In this document: piece after piece, positions 42,328 to 53,162 of the stretch | Layout: each line of letters starts with the position of its first letter | Position numbering within the stretch: position 1 is the stretch's first letter | Source: Saccharomycopsis fibuligera x Saccharomycopsis cf. fibuligera | Lineage: Eukaryota > Ascomycota > Saccharomycetes > Ascoideales > Saccharomycopsidaceae | Length of the DNA: 64,000 bases | Direction: 5' to 3' | Assembly (NCBI GenBank): GCA_001936135.1 | Contig: CP012821.1 | Location: 620,001-684,000 of the forward strand | Translations under genes and position numbers: made by a program | The notes under the pieces: model-generated | The model's input: the letters and a program-made list of their open reading frames with translations, nothing else | Databases searched by the model: none | What the model was told of the DNA's origin: nothing

Positions 42328-43197
42328 ATGAGTTACAATCGCGGGGTCGAGTATGTCGATGGCGAGATGATGGCTGACGACGAGCATCTCCAATTAATGG
42401 ATGAAAACATTGATGCAGAAGAAGACGAAGAAGAGGAAGAAGACGATGAAGGAGAAGAAGTTATTGACGGCTACGACAATGATGATGTGGAAGATGAAGA
42501 TGATGAAGACGAAGATGAGGAGGACGACGAAGAAGAGGAAGGGAAGGACTCAGACATCAACGAAGAGTTTGCTGATAGATTGCGCAAGATGGAGTCTCGC
42601 GGCCTAGTGGACATTGGCAACTTGGCGCTATGGAAACTATCATCATTCAAGCCCGGCTGTGGATTACTGGAACTCCGTGAAGATAACCCGGAAACGTATT
42701 GGCAATCAGATGGCCTTCAACCGCATTCCATAAATATCCATTTCAATAAAAAGGTGCAAATCAAACAAATATCACTATTCACAAATTACAGTCTTGATGA
42801 AAGTTATACGCCATCAAAAGTAACAATATTAGCAGGAAATGGTTCACATAATGTTCAAGAAGTATGTTCAATAGAAATAACCGAACCAAATGGCTGGACA
42901 AACATCATGTTTGACGAAGCACGGCACGATGGAATCCTAAAGACTTTTTTTATCAAAGTGTTGATAACAGCAAATTTCCAAAATGGCAAAGATACCCATA
43001 TCCGTTCTCTCAAGATATTTAGTCCTACCAACAATAATTCCTACGATCTAATAGCCATCGAAAATCACAAGAATAATGTTGACTCTGCTCACAACGAAGC
43101 AGAGCGAACTAAGAGAAAAGTTGACAATTTGGATCGCATGGTTGCTGGCGTCCCCTTCAGTAGTGTTAAATTTCTTAGTGAGTCGACCATTAGATGA
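42328..43197 (+). CDS. DOC1: anaphase-promoting complex subunit Doc1/Apc10
   Basis: 289 codons, ATG at 42328. Residues 1-85 are highly acidic (Asp/Glu runs). The DOC jelly-roll fold has DNPETYWQSDG, SLDESYTPSKVTI, EPNGWTNIMF and KDTHIRSLKIFSPT, all conserved from human APC10. The protein ends in Ile-Arg, the IR tail that binds APC/C TPR subunits. It contributes to substrate (D-box) recognition with Cdc20/Cdh1. CTG at 42667-42669 (GL-x-ELREDN) sits where APC10 proteins have a polar residue, consistent with Ser. The acidic N-terminus is encoded by GAA/GAC-rich DNA. Confidence 0.94.
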   Translation: MSYNRGVEYVDGEMMADDEHLQLMDENIDAEEDEEEEEDDEGEEVIDGYDNDDVEDEDDEDEDEEDDEEEEGKDSDINEEFADRLRKMESRGLVDIGNLALWKLSSFKPGCGLLELREDNPETYWQSDGLQPHSINIHFNKKVQIKQISLFTNYSLDESYTPSKVTILAGNGSHNVQEVCSIEITEPNGWTNIMFDEARHDGILKTFFIKVLITANFQNGKDTHIRSLKIFSPTNNNSYDLIAIENHKNNVDSAHNEAERTKRKVDNLDRMVAGVPFSSVKFLSESTIR

Positions 43198-43508
43198 TGT
43201 TTGCTGCTAATTATGAGTAAATAGCTATTGTATTATATAACCCAACTTTGACATTTTATAAATAGTAAGCTACCGTCACTATAGTAAGATAGCTATAGTA
43301 CGCGCACAATCCGAGGATCCAAATGCTTGTCTAGCGCCATCGGGTAACGTGCGATGAGAACGGAAAAATTTTTTTTTTTTTTTTTTTATTTTTTTTTGTT
43401 TCCTTTTCACTTTGGGTATGAGAGAATCATAAATTTTTATACTAATTTTAACTTGAATGCACACATTCAAATTATTCAACCCCCAACCAATAACCATAAC
43501 CACCGAAA
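43198..43508. promoter_or_regulatory. LOC1 promoter
   Basis: A 311-bp tandem spacer between DOC1 and LOC1 with a T-run interrupted once (about 43370-43397), a typical nucleosome-excluding poly(dT), some 110 bp upstream of the LOC1 ATG. Confidence 0.5.
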
Positions 43509-44159
43509 ATGCCCCACAGACAATCTAAAACCGCTAAAAGAAGAACTACCCAAAATGGAGGCAGAAAAATTGAATCTGAAGTCTTTAGTGATTCCAAAGC
43601 CGCCAATCTTCTTGCTAACAAACCCAAACTTACTGAAAAATCTAAGGTTCGTAAACCGTCCAAAATTGAAGTGAAAAAAGACCAATTTAAGAAACGTTTG
43701 TACGGAACCAAGAAAAAGGAAAGAACTTATACTGAAAAAGAATTAAATATTCCAACTTTGAATACTACGGTAGTGGCTGGAAAAAAAATCAAGAGTGGAA
43801 AAAAAGGAAAAAAGTTTGTTGATGATCATGATACGTTAAGATTGAATAGAATTATCAAAAGTATAAATGATAAGCATGATTTAGTTAACGAAAGCAAACT
43901 CGAAAAAGCTCAAAGATTGGAAGAATTGAGAGATTTAAAGAGACAAGAAATTGAAAAAAAGGAACAGAGCAAAACTGATGCTATCGAGTCGAAAAAGATA
44001 GAGTTGAAGTCAAAGGCATCAGCTGCTAGAATAGCTAGAAGAAAAAGAGCAAAGGAATCTTTGAAAGCACAAGAAAAAGAAGCTAAGCAGGCAGAGAAAC
44101 AGCAAGCTGGTGGATCTGGTGAAGCGCCAAAGAAGAAAAAGTCTGTGTCGTTTGCTTAA
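43509..44159 (+). CDS. LOC1: Loc1, nucleolar 60S assembly and ASH1-type mRNA factor
   Basis: 216 codons, ATG at 43509 (yeast Loc1 has 204). The conserved order is visible: [20 protein letters not shown], then [21 protein letters not shown], a [13 protein letters not shown] block, [32 protein letters not shown], and a Lys-rich C-terminus ending KKKSVSFA. Disordered, very basic RNA-binding protein; in S. cerevisiae it works in 60S subunit maturation and ASH1 mRNA localisation. Confidence 0.95.
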   Translation: MPHRQSKTAKRRTTQNGGRKIESEVFSDSKAANLLANKPKLTEKSKVRKPSKIEVKKDQFKKRLYGTKKKERTYTEKELNIPTLNTTVVAGKKIKSGKKGKKFVDDHDTLRLNRIIKSINDKHDLVNESKLEKAQRLEELRDLKRQEIEKKEQSKTDAIESKKIELKSKASAARIARRKRAKESLKAQEKEAKQAEKQQAGGSGEAPKKKKSVSFA

Positions 44160-45385
44160 GTGACATAATTTTACTCATACTCGTTTATATACATCTTTCA
44201 TTTGCATAATCATCATCACTGTTCAACTACACTATCTTCACACAAAACTGCGCTTAGCTTTATCTCACATATATTATACTGGTTTTTTATCATTTGATAT
44301 GCATGATAATCTGCCTCCTCTACCTCTACCTGTATTAGTATCAATACTACATGTGTTTTGCATGATCTCATGTTATTTCAATTTAAGTTCCATATAAATT
44401 CATTCTATTCTGCTTACTATCTTGAAAAACCAACACTATAAACCAGAAATATTTTATTTTATTTTATTTCAATTCAAAGAATTAAAAATTATAAATTGCA
44501 CATTCGGACTTGTACAACTTTTAGAACATTTTTGATGCGCCATTAAGCTATAAAATTAGCGAAGTTAGGAAATGAAAATATTACTCATGTTAGTTAGTGC
44601 CTTCACTACCCTTTTATATCCGCTACATTACCTGGTGCATGAATTGTGGATATGCATTTGTTTTCTATTTTCCTCGCTTTTATTTTAGGAAAAGAGACAA
44701 CTGGGGTAATTCGCTAGCTAGGGTTGTTTTCTTGCAAAATGACGTTAGTTACCTTTTCATATTAGAAATTTTATTTTCAAAGGCTTTTTTAAACTTCTTT
44801 TTTGCTTCCGAATATTGGCACTTTAGCTCACGTTCACGACAGTTTTCCGATTTTTATCTTGCAAATCTTCATAATGTTTTACTCTATTGTTTGTTTACGC
44901 TTTTTTTTGTTATTTTTATTTTTTAAGTTTTCTTTATTGTACAGTAACCCGCCAACATAAACGATCTTCAAAAAGTCTACACACTTTTTATCTGCTGATT
45001 AGCAACGGAAATAATTGTAACAGATATAAATCATGAATGTTAGCTTTGAAGAGTCATAAATATCTATATAACTATTCAGATGAAATTCAAATAGTCTAAA
45101 ATTCTCTTTAATGCTTTATTTACAATAATAGTCACAAAGTCGTAATGATATTAACAAGAATCATAAGTCGTAGCTCGGAATTGATATGTCATTAGCCCGA
45201 ATATATAGTACCAAGCAGGATCAAGTGTGATATCATAGGGTCTTTCCAATGTACCCATGTATGGTTTTATGCTTTTTACTAAATGGAAAAAGTCATAAAA
45301 CATAAGCTATCAGAGATAAAATGTGATAATGTAAATTACTTTTTTTTTCGAGCAATATTCAAAAATCAAATCTTATTTTATAGCA
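44160..45385. other. convergent LOC1/NNF2-like spacer
   Basis: About 1.2 kb between converging genes, AT-rich. A hydrophobic 109-codon frame (44597-44926) starts with GTG and is Phe-rich; I do not call it. No RNA gene is seen. Confidence 0.5.
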
Positions 45386-47057
45386 CTAATGGGGAACCTG
45401 AGTTTTTGTATCGCTCAATTTTCCATTTCCAATACCATGTTCATCAACGTTCGGAATAGGGGCTTCTTTATCGGCCACAGTATCAGACTCTACAGCTATA
45501 TCAACTGCTTGTTTTGATACATTGTCCCCGTTTACCCTAGTATTCTGGTCCTTTAGAACACTCGTCGCTGTCGTCGCAGTCACCGAATCTACCACTGTTG
45601 CTGTATGTAATCCTTCAGCTTCTTTCACTTTTTCAGTTTCCTTCACTTCTTCAGCTTCCTCGACTTCCAATTTCTTAACTCTTTCCCTATTAACATTTGC
45701 CATTTCTTCAATTTTATGAATTTCCGACCTGAATTCATTGATAAGTTCATCTCTTTTAATATTTCTTTTATCTCTTTCCAATTTTCTCTTTGTAATATCA
45801 TCAAAAACAATCTTCTCAATTTCTATGTTAATTTTATCAATTTCTAGTTGATATTTATTTAACTTGTTTAATAGCTTGTCATTTTTTAAATTGACAGTAT
45901 TCAAATCGGAAACAAGATGCGTTTTTGTATCATTCAATTTATTCAACTCTTCAATATGCTTACTCTTTTGCCCATCGAATTCAAGCTTTTGCTGTTCATA
46001 ATTTGATTTACGGGATTCATAAATTGAAATAACTTGTTTTTTCAGATCGCGCAATTCTTGCAATGCGTTTTTCTTCAATGCTACTTCATCGTCAAGTTGT
46101 CTGATTTCACTTTTCAAAGATGCTACTTTTTTCCATAATTTTTCATCTTGCTTGTCTGCTTCATTAATTTTTTTGCTTAAACCGTCAATTTCTTTAACCA
46201 AGTCAGCAATGTTTTTGCTATGTTCTTTTTTCAACTTTCGAAGCTTTAATTTTTCTCTCATAATAGAATTCTTGGTTGTCGTTACACTTTTCTTCAAAGT
46301 TTCAATTGGTGATTCAATCTTGGAAATACTAGCATTGGTGGCTGTGGCCGAAGCGCCTTTAGAGTTCTCATAATCTGGATTAGTAACAATGATGTACTTG
46401 GCAATCAATACTTCTTGGTAATTTATGACAGAAGATTCGGATACTAGTTTACTATTGCTATTAGCAATGGCAAATACTTCAATATCGTATGTTGAAGACG
46501 GAGTAAGACCAATAATTACAATGTATTCCTCGTTGTAAGTATGTGTGTTCCATTCAATTCCATTAACAAGCACCACAATATCAAGTTTCCGGAGAATGTT
46601 ACTATCATTTTTTCCATCATCATCATCATCGTCATCATCCTGATGATCACGATTATTTCTGATTGTCAGCCTGTACTGAACTTTACTCAACTGAATAATT
46701 TGAAAAGCAATACTAGTTTTCCCCACATATTCGATAAAACATTTAACGGGAAATTTGTTATCAGGAAACGAAAAATTTCTATATCTGCCTTCTTCAATGG
46801 GGATCAACGAATTTTTATTGTTTGCGTCATTGATAGCATCAGTCACAGATAACTCACCGGAATAAATATCCGGCCTTGATCTCATTGCGAAAAGTGCTGC
46901 TATAATGGACCATAATGGCTGTTGAAATCTAACGTTTGACCTTTTGCTAGTTTTTTTGTAATGCAGTGCTGTTGATGAGATGGGTAGTGAGGGAGTATTA
47001 ATATTATTATTAATATTATTATTATTATTACTATTATTATTAATATTAATATTATTA

Positions 47058-47100
<43 letters not shown>

Positions 47101-47191
47101 TAGTGTTATGATTATTATTATTACTATTAGTGTTATTATTATTATTACTATTAGTGTTATTATTGTTGTTGTTATTATTATTATTATTATT

Positions 47192-47224
<33 letters not shown>

Positions 47225-48712
47225 GATGCTAACATTAGATGTATTGTTCGCTGTACCCAGGAATGCATTGATCAGGGTTGGATTAGATACTGTTAAAGAA
47301 GTGGTATTCATGAATGGGATTTTGCAAAAATTTTCCAAATTCGCAATAACGGTAGATAATGAAGAGGATAAATTATTCAAGTAAACGATTTCTTGTTGAG
47401 GATTTTCAGCAGGATAGGAAGCTGGTGAATCATTGAAAGGGGAAAGGTCGTCGTCAACGCCGCCATTATCATGTTCATGATTCTGAGTATTTTTATTGTT
47501 ACTGGCAGAAAGCTGATTTTCGGGAGCTTGAAGGAAATGATTCAATTTCAGTTCAGCTAGTTCCTCAGATATACTCAACTTTAAAGTTTCCTTTGAATTG
47601 TGATTAATAGTGGCAAAATTAGATAAGTTACTACCCGATATATTGCTTTCTTCTGCAATGTCATTGGTTGTAGAATCAATTTCATTTGGAGCCCCCGAAA
47701 CAGTGCTATGCAACTCATTAGAGATGTATTCCGGTGATATATTTGCCAACTGGTCCAAAGAGTTGATGTAACTTTTAATGTAATCAATGTTTTTGAAATT
47801 TGGAGAGATTTCCAACAATATAACATGAATAGATAAAGAATAATTGAGAAAATTCCAAAAAGAAGTGAAAAAATTGTTCAAAAAATACAGAAAAGATTGA
47901 CTTTTTTGTAAGTTGACGTAATTGAAAAAGTTGTACTCATATGCTAATTTAAAAAACTCAGATTCAAGTTTCAAATCAAGGGAACTGAACTTGGCGATTG
48001 CACTCAAAAATACGCTAGCGGTCTTATTTGTTCCCACCGTATTATTGATCAAAATTGCATAGCTTTTGTTTAGGGCAATGATCAGCATAGTAATGAAAAT
48101 TGAAGTAGTTAATGCTTTTGTACCATGAATACCAAACAAACTAGCAGAAATCATTGCCTTGGACAAAAGCTTGAAAAGACTGAGTAAGTTTGGTGAGCAA
48201 TAGAAAATGGAAATAGAAATTAAAAAATGGATCATTAAGGGCACTACCCCGGAATTTATCACGTAGCTGAGAAGCTTGAGATAGGTGATTTTCTTGGCAT
48301 CATTGTTGGGTAGCTTTAAGTCATTATTCATTATGTCATTGATGTTAGAAATATCAGTTATGCTATGACCAAGGCGTTCACCATCGGCAGAAATGGCGCT
48401 TCGAGAATTGATCTGTTTGAAAATCTTGGCAAGAAGTTTGCCCACCATGGCTCTGGAGCTGCCTGAAAGAACATAGAGTAAAAGCACAACGCAGTTTATA
48501 GAAGGAGGCAACTTGTAAAAAATGATGGTAAGGGCCACAGTGTCTCTAAATGAGTTTGAAGGAAGGATAGCGGGTAGATTGTTTGACGTTGTTTGGGATG
48601 TTGTGGTGGTGGTGGTGGTATTATTATTTGATGTGGCATTGGATGTTGTGGTTGACGCTGATGGCGTGGTTGTACTGGTTGTACTGTCTAGATCCACTGC
48701 TGCCATTACCAT
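45386..48712 (-). CDS. NNF2/AcrB-like membrane and coiled-coil protein
   Basis: 1108 codons, ATG at 48712. Layout: Thr/Ser/Asn-rich N-terminus (1-45), hydrophobic spans near 55-85, 155-175 and 190-215, a long variable region with a polyAsn tract (about 485-575), a FN3-like beta domain (about 650-765), a coiled coil rich in Lys/Glu/Leu (about 790-1010) and a disordered tail. This resembles S. cerevisiae Nnf2 (YGR089W) and Aspergillus AcrB, a ubiquitination-network protein with membrane spans and coiled coil; identity is from layout, not a strong alignment. The polyN tract is encoded by AAT/AAC repeats with a few Thr/Ser/Ile/His/Lys interruptions. It diverges from MED4. Confidence 0.6.
46998..47226. 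repeat. AAT/AAC trinucleotide tract (polyAsn)
   Basis: About 230 bp of ATT/GTT units (plus strand) inside the NNF2-like gene. Blocks of pure GTT (47190-47224) and of ATT are separated by short units containing ACTATTAGTGTT, which itself recurs three times (about 47095-47160). Confidence 0.9.
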
Positions 48713-49040
48713 GGTTCCGGAAGAGATGCAAGATATTTCTGTTTTCTCATGTAGCTAACGAGGCTTGAAGTGCTGAACTGCGATAGTGCTGAGTTAGTAA
48801 TGTTCTGTAGTTTTAGCTGTTATAGTTTTTGATTACTCACTAAAACTGTTTTTGTATTTTATTTTTGATTTAGGGCGGAGGAGGCCTCGGAAATAGTATA
48901 TGATCACGTTTTGCACCAGCCGAAAGGTTAAACAATTAAAAACAGAATCCACACTTTAAAGCATCTACAATGAAAGAAGGAGTAGAGGAAAGATGAATTA
49001 GACCAGTAACCACTAGTGTCACTGCCTGTACTGCGACACA
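48713..49040. promoter_or_regulatory. divergent NNF2-like/MED4 promoter
   Basis: 328 bp with no clear element apart from A/T-rich patches near 48850-48875 and 48935-48950. Confidence 0.4.
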
Positions 49041-50108
49041 ATGTCAAGAATAAAAGAGCCACTGGGAAAAGGAAGCCGTCTAACCATCTTCAATGATATC
49101 AGTACCTTTGAAACTCAGCTTCAAAGCTACATAGAATCAGTACAGAAATTCAACCCCAACTTGGATAATATCTCCAAGCTTCTCAGAACAGACTCTAGAC
49201 TAGAAGATTTTGTCAAGTTATTGATCAATCATCAGAACTTCGGCACAAATTTGAATCGACTCCAAGCGTCCAACTCGGAGCTTGATAATCAGTTACTTGA
49301 AATATTGGATCAGTTGAATGAGTGTCGAGATATGTTGTTGGACTTACCTGATGACTACGAGTATGCCGGCGATTACGATGACGAGGAGGATGTGGAAGAA
49401 GGAAACGTTGAAGAACCGCAGAAGTCGATTTCAGAGCAAGAGGCTCTTGGAACAGTGAAACTCGAGAATGAAAACAATAGTCAAAATGTTCACAATAGTA
49501 ATAACATCAACGAAGATGTTGAAATGACAGACGTGCTGGCATCAACAACTTCCAAACTACCAATACAAAACACTGCAGACACCACCATAGCCACCACGCA
49601 AAAGCTCAGCAATGAAAAGAAAAAAGAAATATTTGGTGATAATCCATTAACAACTGATGAACTTCTCAAATACGCTGCCAGATTAGCCAAATTCACCACC
49701 ATCCCTGCCACTTCAGATCTTAATATTGGGCCAAATAATTACATTTGGCCGGCTGAAGATGCGTTAAGAAAAGGAATGCTTGCTACAGCAGTAAGATACC
49801 GTAAGGAACTTGTTGCTTACAAGTCTGATTATCTAGAAGAGGAAAAAAGGGAAGAAAATATACACAATAAAGATACGGTACTCAGTGGTGATAATGATGC
49901 TTCTAGTAAAGTGCATGATAGTGATATAGCAGTCGGAGGCATCAGTCCTAGTGGGATTGCTACTGATTCAGACATGGGTAAACATGAAAGAAGTGGATCG
50001 TTTGATGCGTACCAAGGATCGCCAGAATCAAAACCTCAAGCTGATGATAACGCTAATTCTCCAGGTGTTGCTCTTGATTTGTTTAACTCTGACGAGGAGA
50101 GTGATTAG
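49041..50108 (+). CDS. MED4: Mediator subunit 4
   Basis: 355 codons, ATG at 49041. N-terminal helical hairpin (about 20-105) with SELDNQLLEILDQLNECRDML, then an acidic linker. The conserved Med4 core follows: LTTDELLKYAARLAKFTTIPA...NYIWPAEDALRKGMLA. The tail is disordered and ends in an acidic LDLFNSDEESD stretch. Med4 sits at the hinge of the Mediator middle module with Med9 and Med7/Med21. It converges on TPT1 with a 243-bp gap. Confidence 0.92.
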   Translation: MSRIKEPLGKGSRLTIFNDISTFETQLQSYIESVQKFNPNLDNISKLLRTDSRLEDFVKLLINHQNFGTNLNRLQASNSELDNQLLEILDQLNECRDMLLDLPDDYEYAGDYDDEEDVEEGNVEEPQKSISEQEALGTVKLENENNSQNVHNSNNINEDVEMTDVLASTTSKLPIQNTADTTIATTQKLSNEKKKEIFGDNPLTTDELLKYAARLAKFTTIPATSDLNIGPNNYIWPAEDALRKGMLATAVRYRKELVAYKSDYLEEEKREENIHNKDTVLSGDNDASSKVHDSDIAVGGISPSGIATDSDMGKHERSGSFDAYQGSPESKPQADDNANSPGVALDLFNSDEESD

Positions 50109-50351
50109 AAACTTTTTGTTTCAGTATATGGCAAACTTTCTACTATTTTGAGCTACATTTTCTTCAAAATGCTATAATATGTACATTAATAAATTGTATT
50201 GTTTATGAGATACTAACTTTTCAGATATTGGTAATACCCGATAAGCGAGATTGTTTTTTTTTTTTATTTTGCTTAAACGTAAAGAACCTAAAACTGTACA
50301 AATGCAAAATGACTATATGCCTTGAGAAAGGGTGTCCAAGTAGAGAAATAA

Positions 50352-51278
50352 TCAATAGTCAAGCACATTATCCTTCTTGTCAACCACTTTTTCGAAGCAA
50401 CATAATGGAATATGGCCATCTTTATCCCCTGGACTCAAAATCGCTTGATTTACACTCTTATAAAACCTGATACCATATTCTCCCATAGTCTTCTTCTTAT
50501 CAATGTATATAAACACATCAGCATTTGGTCTCATGCCGCTAATCACCTTATTATTTCGATGCTGTGGTACATCAATAGCGAAATGAATATGATGCCTATT
50601 CATTCTAGACAAAAACCCAGACTGTTTAATTAATTCCCAGTGCGCGTAACTAGTTCCGTGAATTATCGATTCATCAAAATCTTGATTAATATCAGTCAAG
50701 TCAACATGAACTCCCTGCAAAGAATGGCCCTGGTTTGCGCAAATGTACCAATATGTGGCATTGTTGTCAATATCTTTGATTTTAGCCTTTACATGACTCC
50801 TCAAAGTATTGTTATCAGTGTTGATGTTCTCACTATCATTATTAGTTTTAGCATTTTCCTTAGGATTCAGATTCACTGCCATTGCCTGAGGTTTGCCCAA
50901 CTCATCTGCCAGCTTCAAAGAATATCTGACTTTTGGATCATTAGCAACAATTCGTTTAATGTCTTCAAAAGTGGTCTTGTTGGATTTTATTTTATTGTTC
51001 TGTAATAGTTGTGAAACTTGAACAAACCCTTTGATGTCGATGGGTAAGTTGTCTTTATGGGCACCATGGCGTAGAAGCCATGATAACTGTTTGGAAATGA
51101 TTTCGTCTCTGGATCTTGGCTTTTTGGTTTTTTTGGGTTTTTTGACGTTGTTAGTATTGCCATTAGTATTGGTATCATCAGTTTTGGTAATGATAGTATT
51201 GGTGTTATTATTGGTATTTTTGCTGGCAGCAATGGTGGTCGACACAGTGTTGGAACTGGGTATAGTACTGCCACTCAT
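50352..51278 (-). CDS. TPT1: tRNA 2'-phosphotransferase
   Basis: 308 codons from the ATG at 51278 (the open frame continues upstream only with TTG). Residues 1-60 are Thr/Asn-rich and basic. The catalytic RxxH-R-R set is visible: LSWLLRHGA, ICANQGHS, SRMNRHHIHFA and RPNADVFIYID. Tpt1 removes the 2'-phosphate left by tRNA ligase at the splice junction, making ADP-ribose 1'',2''-cyclic phosphate from NAD+. Relevant to this genome since the tRNA-Tyr here has an intron. Longer than the 230-residue yeast enzyme by the N-terminal extension and an Asn-rich insertion near 165. Confidence 0.93.
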   Translation of the reverse strand: MSGSTIPSSNTVSTTIAASKNTNNNTNTIITKTDDTNTNGNTNNVKKPKKTKKPRSRDEIISKQLSWLLRHGAHKDNLPIDIKGFVQVSQLLQNNKIKSNKTTFEDIKRIVANDPKVRYSLKLADELGKPQAMAVNLNPKENAKTNNDSENINTDNNTLRSHVKAKIKDIDNNATYWYICANQGHSLQGVHVDLTDINQDFDESIIHGTSYAHWELIKQSGFLSRMNRHHIHFAIDVPQHRNNKVISGMRPNADVFIYIDKKKTMGEYGIRFYKSVNQAILSPGDKDGHIPLCCFEKVVDKKDNVLDY

Positions 51279-51808
51279 TGTGATTGCAAATTTTCGATAT
51301 ATTGTAACAACTAAAGCTTTCAAAGAATGTGGTTCTTGTGTTGCTGATAATCCATATTTTGAAATGCTAGCAGCGTATCTATCTTACTTTAATGCTTTGA
51401 TTTAAATTTATTTAGATTTTCATTTTTCTTGCGCTTCCAACTGAAGCGGCCGTTGCTGCATGTCATGTCAGAGTAGTCACTATAGCTTAGTTAATGGCAA
51501 AACACTGCGTGTCTTAAAACACAGTTCTTGCGTTGTGTACAGAGAACAAGTTAATTGCTTTATTGCTCTTCGAAGTAACCCCAAGCACACATGAACATAT
51601 ATGCGTTCTATAGCAGGGGTGTCATTTATTGAAGTTGACGTGGTATAAAATACTAACGTTTTGGCAATAATACGTCCCGTAATAGATTCATAGCTATCTG
51701 ATTAATGTTATGTCATTTGAGTCCAAACTTATTTACAAATTTTATCTAAATACTTTATCTGGTAAGGTATATTTATAGGTGTACTAATGTCGGCGGCAAC
51801 TAATAAAC
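51279..51808. other. TPT1 promoter and RSO55 3' flank
   Basis: 530 bp, AT-rich, tandem minus-strand genes on both sides. No element recognised. Confidence 0.4.
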
Positions 51809-52673
51809 TTATTCAAACTTGATGATCAAACTTTGTTCTTCCTCCTCCATCTCCTTCTTTTTCTGTTCATCCAATTGCTGATACTTTTTCTTAGTCTTTT
51901 TTACTTTAGATCGCTTAACTTGAATCCGTCTCTCTTTTAATGCTTTGGCTCGACAGTTGTCTGGATCCATAATTTCTTGAACCTTCATTGCTAGTAATTC
52001 TCTCGCATGTTTACGATTCTGTTCTCTGGATCTAGTGGCTTGGGAGGAAATTACTATGCCGGTTGGAATGTGTTTTAATTGTACCTTACTGTTGGTTTTG
52101 TTCAACTAGAGAAAGAAAATTGTCAGTTGAATTGGCCTAACATGTTCATAATGTCACTATTGTTGGATATTTTACTAATCTATAATTCACACCCAAATTG
52201 TACTTACTTTTTGGCCTCCATTGCCACTGCTCAATGTCAGTATTTGGACACTTTCAAACAACAAAGAAAGTGAAAAAAAAAAAAAAAAAAAAAAGGGATA
52301 AAAAGAAACGAGGGAAATTAGGAGCAAACTAATATAACCAAATGTATAATCTTCAATTCACATACCCTCCCTTGATGAAAACTTCTTCAATCTCATCCTC
52401 GCTGATTTTAGGTCTTGGAGGCAACTTATTAGCCTTGATCCATTGCCATGCAGTAGTACTGAATAATCGTGCTGATATCGCCGGTTTCAATAATGATCGC
52501 CTTATTGGTACTAAAAATGAATGCTTTGATATTGATGCATTTTTGCAAGATTTCGAAGATTTTGAAGGTTTTAGAACTGGACTAGCTATGATAGTAGCGA
52601 GCACTCGCCCATGTATACATAGTTTTGTCACTATCTGTGATTGTACTTGTAGCCGTAGTGGTAATTGAATCAT
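51809..52673 (-). CDS. RSO55: mitochondrial RF-like protein (RSO55/MTRFR family), three exons
   Basis: Exons 52366-52673, 52208-52226 (19 nt) and 51809-52105 join to 207 codons. Introns: 139 nt (donor GTATGT, branch TACTGAC, acceptor CAG) and 102 nt (donor GTAAGT, AACTGAC branch-like site, acceptor TAG). The join reads [21 protein letters not shown], which has the same spacing as the KGHGPGGQ of human MTRFR/C12orf65. The C-terminus is a Lys-rich ribosome-binding tail. N-terminal 60 residues are basic and Ser-rich, mitochondrial type. The family rescues stalled mitochondrial ribosomes through the GGQ motif, here split so that the microexon carries it. No single exon shows the domain. Confidence 0.85.
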
Positions 52674-53162
52674 ATTTGCGATTTATTAACTACTCTAAGC
52701 ATGGTCCGTGATACGCCGAGTTCATAAAGTCAGTATATGAGTGTGCAAGTAAGGTTCTTCTAGAGGATGACTTTGATTTGCTTTGCTTTACTTAATTTGA
52801 TTTGGCACCGCAGGATTATCTATGTTACAGAAACACAATTCACCGCTATTGCATTTAATAGCAGCAGCAATGTTCTAGTTATTAATTTTCTATTATAGTA
52901 TTCTAAGAGGCAGAGTCAGGTGACATTGAGTCTATATTAAAATCAGCTGTTGAATAATTGTCAAATCTTGCACATGAACTTTTTGTAGTACATTATAAAG
53001 GCATACCTTGTATTAGCATTCACAATACCGAAAAACTACAAGCAACTACCGGTTAATATGGTAAACCCACATAAATCTAAGAATAAAGTACATTGTATTA
53101 CAAAATAATATAATACTAATTTATTGATAAAATGCTACAAAAGAATAATAATATGAAGCACT
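52674..53162. other. RSO55 promoter and ZPR1 3' flank
   Basis: 489 bp, AT-rich, no element recognised. Confidence 0.4.

Noticed and set aside
44597-44926. 109-codon hydrophobic plus frame
   Set aside because: GTG start; Phe-rich composition is typical of T-rich intergenic DNA.
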